From assembly GCA_946479855.1 (NCBI GenBank), contig CAMLHL010000020.1, forward strand, positions 1 to 42,230: a DNA stretch of 42,230 nucleotides. Reading direction: 5' to 3'. Source of the stretch: an uncultured Pseudomonadota bacterium (GTDB taxonomy: Bacteria > Pseudomonadota > Gammaproteobacteria > Burkholderiales > Rhodocyclaceae). The position numbers were made by a program, and so were the translations under genes. The notes beneath the pieces are model-generated. The model saw nothing but the letters and a program-made list of their open reading frames with translations. It ran no database searches and had not been told where the DNA came from. Shown here one piece after another: positions 38,235 through 42,230 of this stretch. How positions within the stretch are numbered: position 1 is the stretch's first letter; every line of letters starts with the position of its first letter.

Positions 38235-39361
38235 GCGCCCGTCGCCTGGTGCTGGCGGTGGCGACGCGCAAGGGGGCCTGGCTCTATCATGGCGACGCCG
38301 ACCGCCAAACTTGGCGGGTCGACGGACCGCATTTCCTCGGCCAGATCATCAATCATCTGCTGCTCGACCCGCGCGACGGCCGCACGCTCCTGGCGGCGGC
38401 CAAGACCGGCCACCTCGGGCCGACCATTTTCCGCTCCACCGATCTCGGGCGCAGTTGGCAGGAAGCTGCGCAGCCGCCAGCCTTCGCGCCGGCAACCGAC
38501 GGCCGGGGGCGCAGCGTCGATCACACCTTCTGGCTGACGCCGGGCCATCCTGACGAGCCTGGGGTCTGGTATGCCGGCACCTCGCCGCAGGGACTGTTCC
38601 GCTCCCTCGATGGCGGCGTCAGCTGGGCGCCGTTTTCGATGATCAACGACGATGCCCGGTACCGGCAATGGATGGGCAGCGTGCAGGATGGCACCCCGGA
38701 CGGGCCGAAACTGCATTCGATCATCGTCGACCCGCGCGATCCGGCGCATCTTTATCTGGGCATGTCGGGCGGCGGGGTCCATGAGTCGGTGGATGGCGGC
38801 CGCAGTTTTACCCCGCTGCTGCAGGGGCTCGAGGTGGTCGAGGGCTTCGATCCGGCAGACGCCACCTTTCACGATCCGCATTGCCTCCGCCTTTGCCCGA
38901 GCCGGCCGGACCGCCTGTATCAGCAGAATCATTGCGGCATCTATCGGCTCGACCGGTCGTCCGCGGTCTGGCAACGCATCGGCCGCAACATGCCGGCGGC
39001 GGTCGGCGACATTGGCTTTCCCATCGTCGTTCATCCGCGCGATGCCGATACCGCCTGGGTTTTTCCGATGGACGGCACGACGGTCTGGCCGCGCACCAGC
39101 CCGCAAGGCAAGCCGGCGGTCTACGCGACGCACGACGGCGGCGCCCGCTGGCAGCGTCTCGACCATGGCCTGCCGGCCAGTCAGGCCTGGTGGACGGTCA
39201 AGCGCCAGGCGATGACGGCGGACCGGGAGGATCCGGTTGGCCTCTATTTCGGCACGACCAGCGGCGAGCTGTGGCTGAGTCGCGACGAAGGCCGGCAATG
39301 GCATGCGATCGCCCGCCACCTGCCGGAAATCTACGCGCTGGAAGTGGCCGAAGCGGCCTAG
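38231..39361 (+). CDS. BNR/sialidase-like beta-propeller protein
   Basis: The 376-aa protein has no evident signal peptide. Repeated Asp-box (BNR) motifs of the SxDxGxxW type mark a beta-propeller: STDLGRSW (about 69-76), SLDGGVSW (about 124-131), SVDGGRSF (about 186-193), THDGGARW (about 301-308) and SRDEGRQW (about 350-357). The catalytic Arg/Glu/Tyr set of true sialidases is not evident, so enzyme activity is doubtful. Family members are annotated as exo-alpha-sialidase or WD40/YVTN/BNR-like proteins. The gene is followed after 13 bp by a small MoaD/ThiS-like gene, a pairing seen in other proteobacteria, which suggests that the two proteins work together. Confidence 0.85.
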   Translation: MSARRLVLAVATRKGAWLYHGDADRQTWRVDGPHFLGQIINHLLLDPRDGRTLLAAAKTGHLGPTIFRSTDLGRSWQEAAQPPAFAPATDGRGRSVDHTFWLTPGHPDEPGVWYAGTSPQGLFRSLDGGVSWAPFSMINDDARYRQWMGSVQDGTPDGPKLHSIIVDPRDPAHLYLGMSGGGVHESVDGGRSFTPLLQGLEVVEGFDPADATFHDPHCLRLCPSRPDRLYQQNHCGIYRLDRSSAVWQRIGRNMPAAVGDIGFPIVVHPRDADTAWVFPMDGTTVWPRTSPQGKPAVYATHDGGARWQRLDHGLPASQAWWTVKRQAMTADREDPVGLYFGTTSGELWLSRDEGRQWHAIARHLPEIYALEVAEAA

Positions 39362-39374
39362 GCGGGAAGCGGCG

Positions 39375-39632
39375 ATGCAGGTCTTGATTCCCGGTGCGCT
39401 GCGCTCCTACACCGAACAACGTTCGGTCGTCGCCAGCGGCGACTCGCTGGCTGCCGTGCTCGCCGATCTGGAACGCTTCTACCCGGGCATCCGCTTCCGG
39501 ATCATCGACGAACAAGGCCGGATACGCCGGCATATCCGCTTCTTCGTTAACGGCGAGCAAATCCACGACCTCGCCCAGCCACTCGACGCCGACGGAGAAC
39601 TGGTCATCGTCCAGGCGCTGAGCGGCGGCTGA
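39375..39632 (+). CDS. MoaD/ThiS family small sulfur-carrier or ubiquitin-like protein
   Basis: The 85-aa beta-grasp protein includes VLIPGALRSYTEQRSVVASGDSLAAVL, IRRHIRFFVNGEQIHDL and GELVIVQALSGG. The C-terminal Gly-Gly is the residue pair that is adenylated and thiocarboxylated in MoaD and ThiS. Without moaE, moeB or thi genes nearby it is not clearly a molybdopterin or thiamine enzyme. ATG at 39375 follows a GGGAAG sequence 6 nt upstream. It is probably cotranscribed with the beta-propeller gene and lies just before the formate dehydrogenase control region. Confidence 0.87.
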   Translation: MQVLIPGALRSYTEQRSVVASGDSLAAVLADLERFYPGIRFRIIDEQGRIRRHIRFFVNGEQIHDLAQPLDADGELVIVQALSGG

Positions 39633-39649
39633 TGTTCCCGGCGAGGGTG

Positions 39650-39691
39650 GGACATTTTGTCCGGCCGGTGGCAAAAATGGACAAAATGTCC
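39650..39691. promoter_or_regulatory. Paired upstream activator sites for the formate dehydrogenase promoter
   Basis: GGACATTTTGTCC (39650-39662) and GGACAAAATGTCC (39679-39691) are each a GGACA-N3-TGTCC palindrome and are exact reverse complements of each other. Their centres are 29 bp apart, close to three helical turns. They lie about 91 and 120 bp upstream of the predicted start of transcription, which is where sigma-54 activators bind. Confidence 0.75.
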
Positions 39692-39749
39692 TGTTTCCTC
39701 GGCTCTCTGCCCAAGTTCGATTTCATCATGTTCAATGACTTACGCCCTA

Positions 39750-39766
39750 TGGCATAGTCGTTGCAA
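39750..39766 (+). promoter_or_regulatory. Sigma-54 (-24/-12) promoter of the formate dehydrogenase gene
   Basis: TGGCATAGTCGTTGCAA has the GG (39751-39752) and GC (39763-39764) separated by exactly 10 bp and matches the TGGCAC-N5-TTGCA consensus at nearly every conserved position. Transcription would start near 39776, leaving a leader of about 33 nt before the ATG at 39809. Confidence 0.8.
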
Positions 39767-39808
39767 TGTATTCTCCTGCGACATGGGGTCGCAAGAGGAG
39801 GAATATCA

Positions 39809-42230
39809 ATGAACATGAACAGGCGGCAGTTCTTCAAGGTCTGCACCGCCGGGCTGGGGGGGTCATCCATCGCGCTGATGGGCTTCTCCCCGAATGCGGC
39901 CCTGGCGGAGGTACGCACCTTCAAGCTCGCCCGCGCCACCGAGACACGGAACAATTGTCCGTATTGCTCGGTATCCTGCGGCGTACTCATCTACTCGACC
40001 GGCGATAAATCCAAGAATGCGCCGGGCAAGATCATCCATATCGAGGGCGACCCGGACGATCCGGTCAATCGTGGCAGCCTGTGCCCCAAGGGCGCCGGCC
40101 TGCTCGACATGGTCAACAGCCCGACCCGCCTGAAATTTCCCGAAGTGCGCGAACCGGGCAGCAACGCATGGAAGCGCATTTCCTGGCATGAGGCATTCGA
40201 GCGCATCGCCATGCGGATGAAGGCCGACCGCGACGCCAACTTCATCGCCAAGAACGCGGCGGGGGTCACGGTCAATCGCTGGAACACCTTCGGCTTCCTG
40301 GCCAGTTCGTCGGCCAGCAACGAATCCGGTTATCTCACCCACAAGGTTCTGCGCAGCCTCGGCTCCGTCGCTTTCGACACCCAGGCCCGTATTTGACACG
40401 CTCCCACGGTGGCCAGTCTGGCTCCGAGTTTTGGGCGTGGCGCGATGACCAACCATTGGGTGGACATCAAGAACACCGACCTTGTTTTCGTGATGGGCGG
40501 CAATCCGGCCGAAGCGCACCCCTGCGGCTTCAAGTGGGTGATCGAGGCCAAGAAGAACCGCAAGGCCAAGCTGGTCGTGGTCGACCCGCGCTTCAACCGC
40601 ACGGCATCCGTCGCCGACTATTACGCGCCGATTCGTCCGGGTTCCGACATCGCTTTCCTGAGCGGCGTCATCAATTACCTGTTGTCGAACGACAAGATTC
40701 ATCACGAATACGTCAAGCACTACACCAACGCCAGTTTCCTGATCGATGAGCGTTTCGGGCTGGAAGACGGCCTGTTCTCCGGCTACAACGCCGAGAAGCG
40801 CAACTACGACAAGGAATCCTGGAAATACCAGTTCGACAAGGACGGCTACGCCAAGGTCGACGAGACCCTGGAAGATCCGAACTGCGTCTTCCAGATCATG
40901 AAGAAGCATTACGCCCGCTATACGCCGGACGTCGTTGCAAAGGTCACCGGTACGCCGAAGGACGCCTTCCTCAAGGTCTGCGAATACATCGCCGAGACGG
41001 CTGCGCCGAACAAGACGATGACCAACTTGTACGCGCTGGGCTGGACCGAGCATTCCGTCGGCACCCAGAACATCCGCAGCATGGCCATCATCCAGCAACT
41101 GCTCGGCAACATGGGCATGGCCGGTGGCGGCATCAACGCGCTGCGCGGGCACTCCAACGTCCAGGGCATCACCGATATGTGCCTGTATTCCGACACCCTG
41201 CCGGGCTACCTGGGGGCGCCGCTGGATTCCGACCTGGACCGCAAGAGCTATCTGGAAAAGCGTACGCCGAAGGCGATGCGGCCGAACCAGATGAACTTTC
41301 CGCAGCATTTCCCGAAGTGGTGGACCAGCCTGATGAAGTCCTGGTACGGCAAGGAAGCGACGCCGGAAAACGACTTCTGCTATGACTGGCTGCCGAAGAA
41401 GGACATCTCCTACGACGTGCTCGCCATGTTCGACCGGATGTACCAGGGCAAGATGAGCGGCTTCGTCTGCCAGGGCTTCAACCCGCTGGCCTCGGTCGCC
41501 AACAAGAAGAAGGTGGGCGACGCGCTGGCCAAGCTGAAGTACCTGGTGATCATGGACCCGCTGGTTACGGAAACCTCCGAGTTCTGGAAGAACCACGGCG
41601 AGGTCAATCCGGCCGATCCGTCGACCATCCAGACCGAAGTGTTCCGCCTGCCGGTCGCCTTCTTCGCCGAGGAAGCCGGCACCTGCACCAACTCCGGTCG
41701 CGTCGTGCGCTGGCACTGGAAGGCGGTGGAAGGCCCGGGCGAGTCGAAGAGCGACGCCGAGATCATGGCGCACCTCTACCTGACCCTGAAAGCCATGTAT
41801 GCCAAGGACGGCGGCGCCTTCCCGGACCCCATCCTCAAGCTGTCCTGGCCCTACCGGATCGTCGACGAACCGTCGCCGGAAGAGTTGCTGATGGAAATCT
41901 CCGGCAAGGCGCTGACCGATCTCTACGATCCCAAGGATGCCAGCAAGCTCCAGGTCAAGGGCGGCGACCAGCTGGCCAGCTTCGCCTTCCTGCGCGACGA
42001 CGGCAGCACCGCTTGCGGCAACTGGATCTACAGCGGCTCCTGGTCGCAGGCCGGCAACCTCACCGCACGGCGCGACAGCAGCGACCCATCCGGCCTCGGC
42101 CAGACGCTGAACTGGGGCTTCGCCTGGCCGGTCAACCGCCGCATCATCTACAACCGCGCCTCCTGCGACCCCTCGGGCAAACCCTGGGATCCGTCGCGGA
42201 CGGTGATCAAGTGGCTGGGCGACAAGTGGG
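39809..42230 (+). CDS. fdnG: Formate dehydrogenase major subunit, selenocysteine-containing (FdnG/FdoG type), 3' end beyond window
   Basis: This is the catalytic molybdenum subunit of the membrane-associated respiratory formate dehydrogenase. A twin-arginine signal (MNMNRRQFFKVCTAGLGGSS) exports the folded protein. Cys50, Cys53, Cys57 and Cys92 (NNCPYCSVSCGV...SLCPKG) bind a [4Fe-4S] cluster. Codon 196 is TGA (40394-40396); the frame continues as HAPTVASLAPSFGRGAMTNH, the context of selenocysteine in E. coli FdnG (also Sec196), and stays open to the window edge. About 807 of roughly 1015 codons are present. The ATG at 39809 has AGGAGGAA upstream. Iron-sulfur and cytochrome subunit genes are expected to follow. 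Expression is probably sigma-54 dependent. Confidence 0.95.
40394..40439 (+). promoter_or_regulatory. Selenocysteine codon and SECIS-like hairpin
   Basis: The TGA at 40394-40396 is followed after 10 nt by an upper stem CGGTGGCC (40407-40414) and GGCTCCG (40420-40426) around an AGTCT loop, with an unpaired T in the stem. A lower stem pairs CACG (40397-40400) with CGTG (40436-40439) and CCCA (40403-40406) with TGGG (40432-40435). The spacing, bulged U and G-U-containing loop fit bacterial SECIS elements bound by SelB. Confidence 0.85.

Noticed and set aside
40394..40396. Formate dehydrogenase read as a pseudogene truncated by TGA
   Set aside because: The residue position, the downstream conserved sequence and a SECIS-like hairpin all show a selenocysteine codon.

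Overview
The window looks like a piece of a betaproteobacterial chromosome, most probably from the Rhodocyclaceae (Dechloromonas/Azonexus/Azoarcus-like). The reasons are its high GC, the neighbourhood rsmB-DUF4390-ntrY-ntrX-trkA-trkH-hemE-priA, a DUF1840 gene, a PEP-CTERM protein, and an S-adenosylhomocysteine (SAH) riboswitch in front of metH. No phage, insertion sequence, CRISPR array, rRNA or tRNA gene was seen. The family placement is inferred from gene content; no search was run.

Layout. 1-1445 (minus): an S1/P1-type secreted nuclease, a pyruvoyl-type AdoMet decarboxylase (speD) and the first codons of a DJ-1/PfpI-family protein. 1480-13189 (plus): rsmB, a DUF4390 protein, an NtrY-type kinase, an NtrX-type regulator with a decayed AAA+ domain, trkA and trkH; then, after a strong terminator, hemE; then a DnaA-box-bearing spacer and priA. 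13241-20770: an EF-hand-like protein of unknown function, then MOSC, ROK kinase, methyltransferase-like, DUF1840, a large hybrid histidine kinase with a CheZ-like partner, and a cupin. 20830-25269: an amidase, murB, an ABCD-type ABC exporter or importer, and a PEP-CTERM protein. 25569-34520 (minus): metH with its promoter and riboswitch, a CHASE-like/GGDEF cyclase, and a Cache-type kinase with a sigma-54 response regulator. 34808-42230 (plus): a PhnD-like binding protein, its ATPase and a fused double permease; a beta-propeller protein with a small MoaD/ThiS-like protein; and the 5' part of a selenocysteine-containing formate dehydrogenase.

Four signals go beyond ordinary gene content. First, three sites matching GTTYCACGTGRAAC, the core of the chromosomal ParB site parS, lie at about 563, 14272 and 26472. 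With the cluster of DnaA boxes between hemE and priA they suggest that the window is close to the replication origin. Second, metH has a complete control region: a TTGGCA-N17-TAAACT promoter, an SAH aptamer and an overlapping intrinsic terminator. Third, the formate dehydrogenase gene has a good -24/-12 (sigma-54) promoter preceded by two mutually inverted GGACA-N3-TGTCC palindromes at about -91 and -120. Its codon 196 is an in-frame TGA followed by a SECIS-like hairpin, so the apparent stop is selenocysteine. Fourth, a transporter of the PhnD-like type, whose relatives include putative selenate importers, lies upstream of this selenoprotein, and a complete sigma-54 two-component pair is divergent from it. 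Together these may form a formate/selenium locus, but that link is inference.

The genes are mostly housekeeping: ribosome modification, K+ uptake, haem, replication restart, cell wall and methionine/SAM cycling. SAM metabolism recurs in speD, the methyltransferases, metH and the SAH riboswitch. Three sensor kinases and one diguanylate cyclase add considerable signalling capacity.
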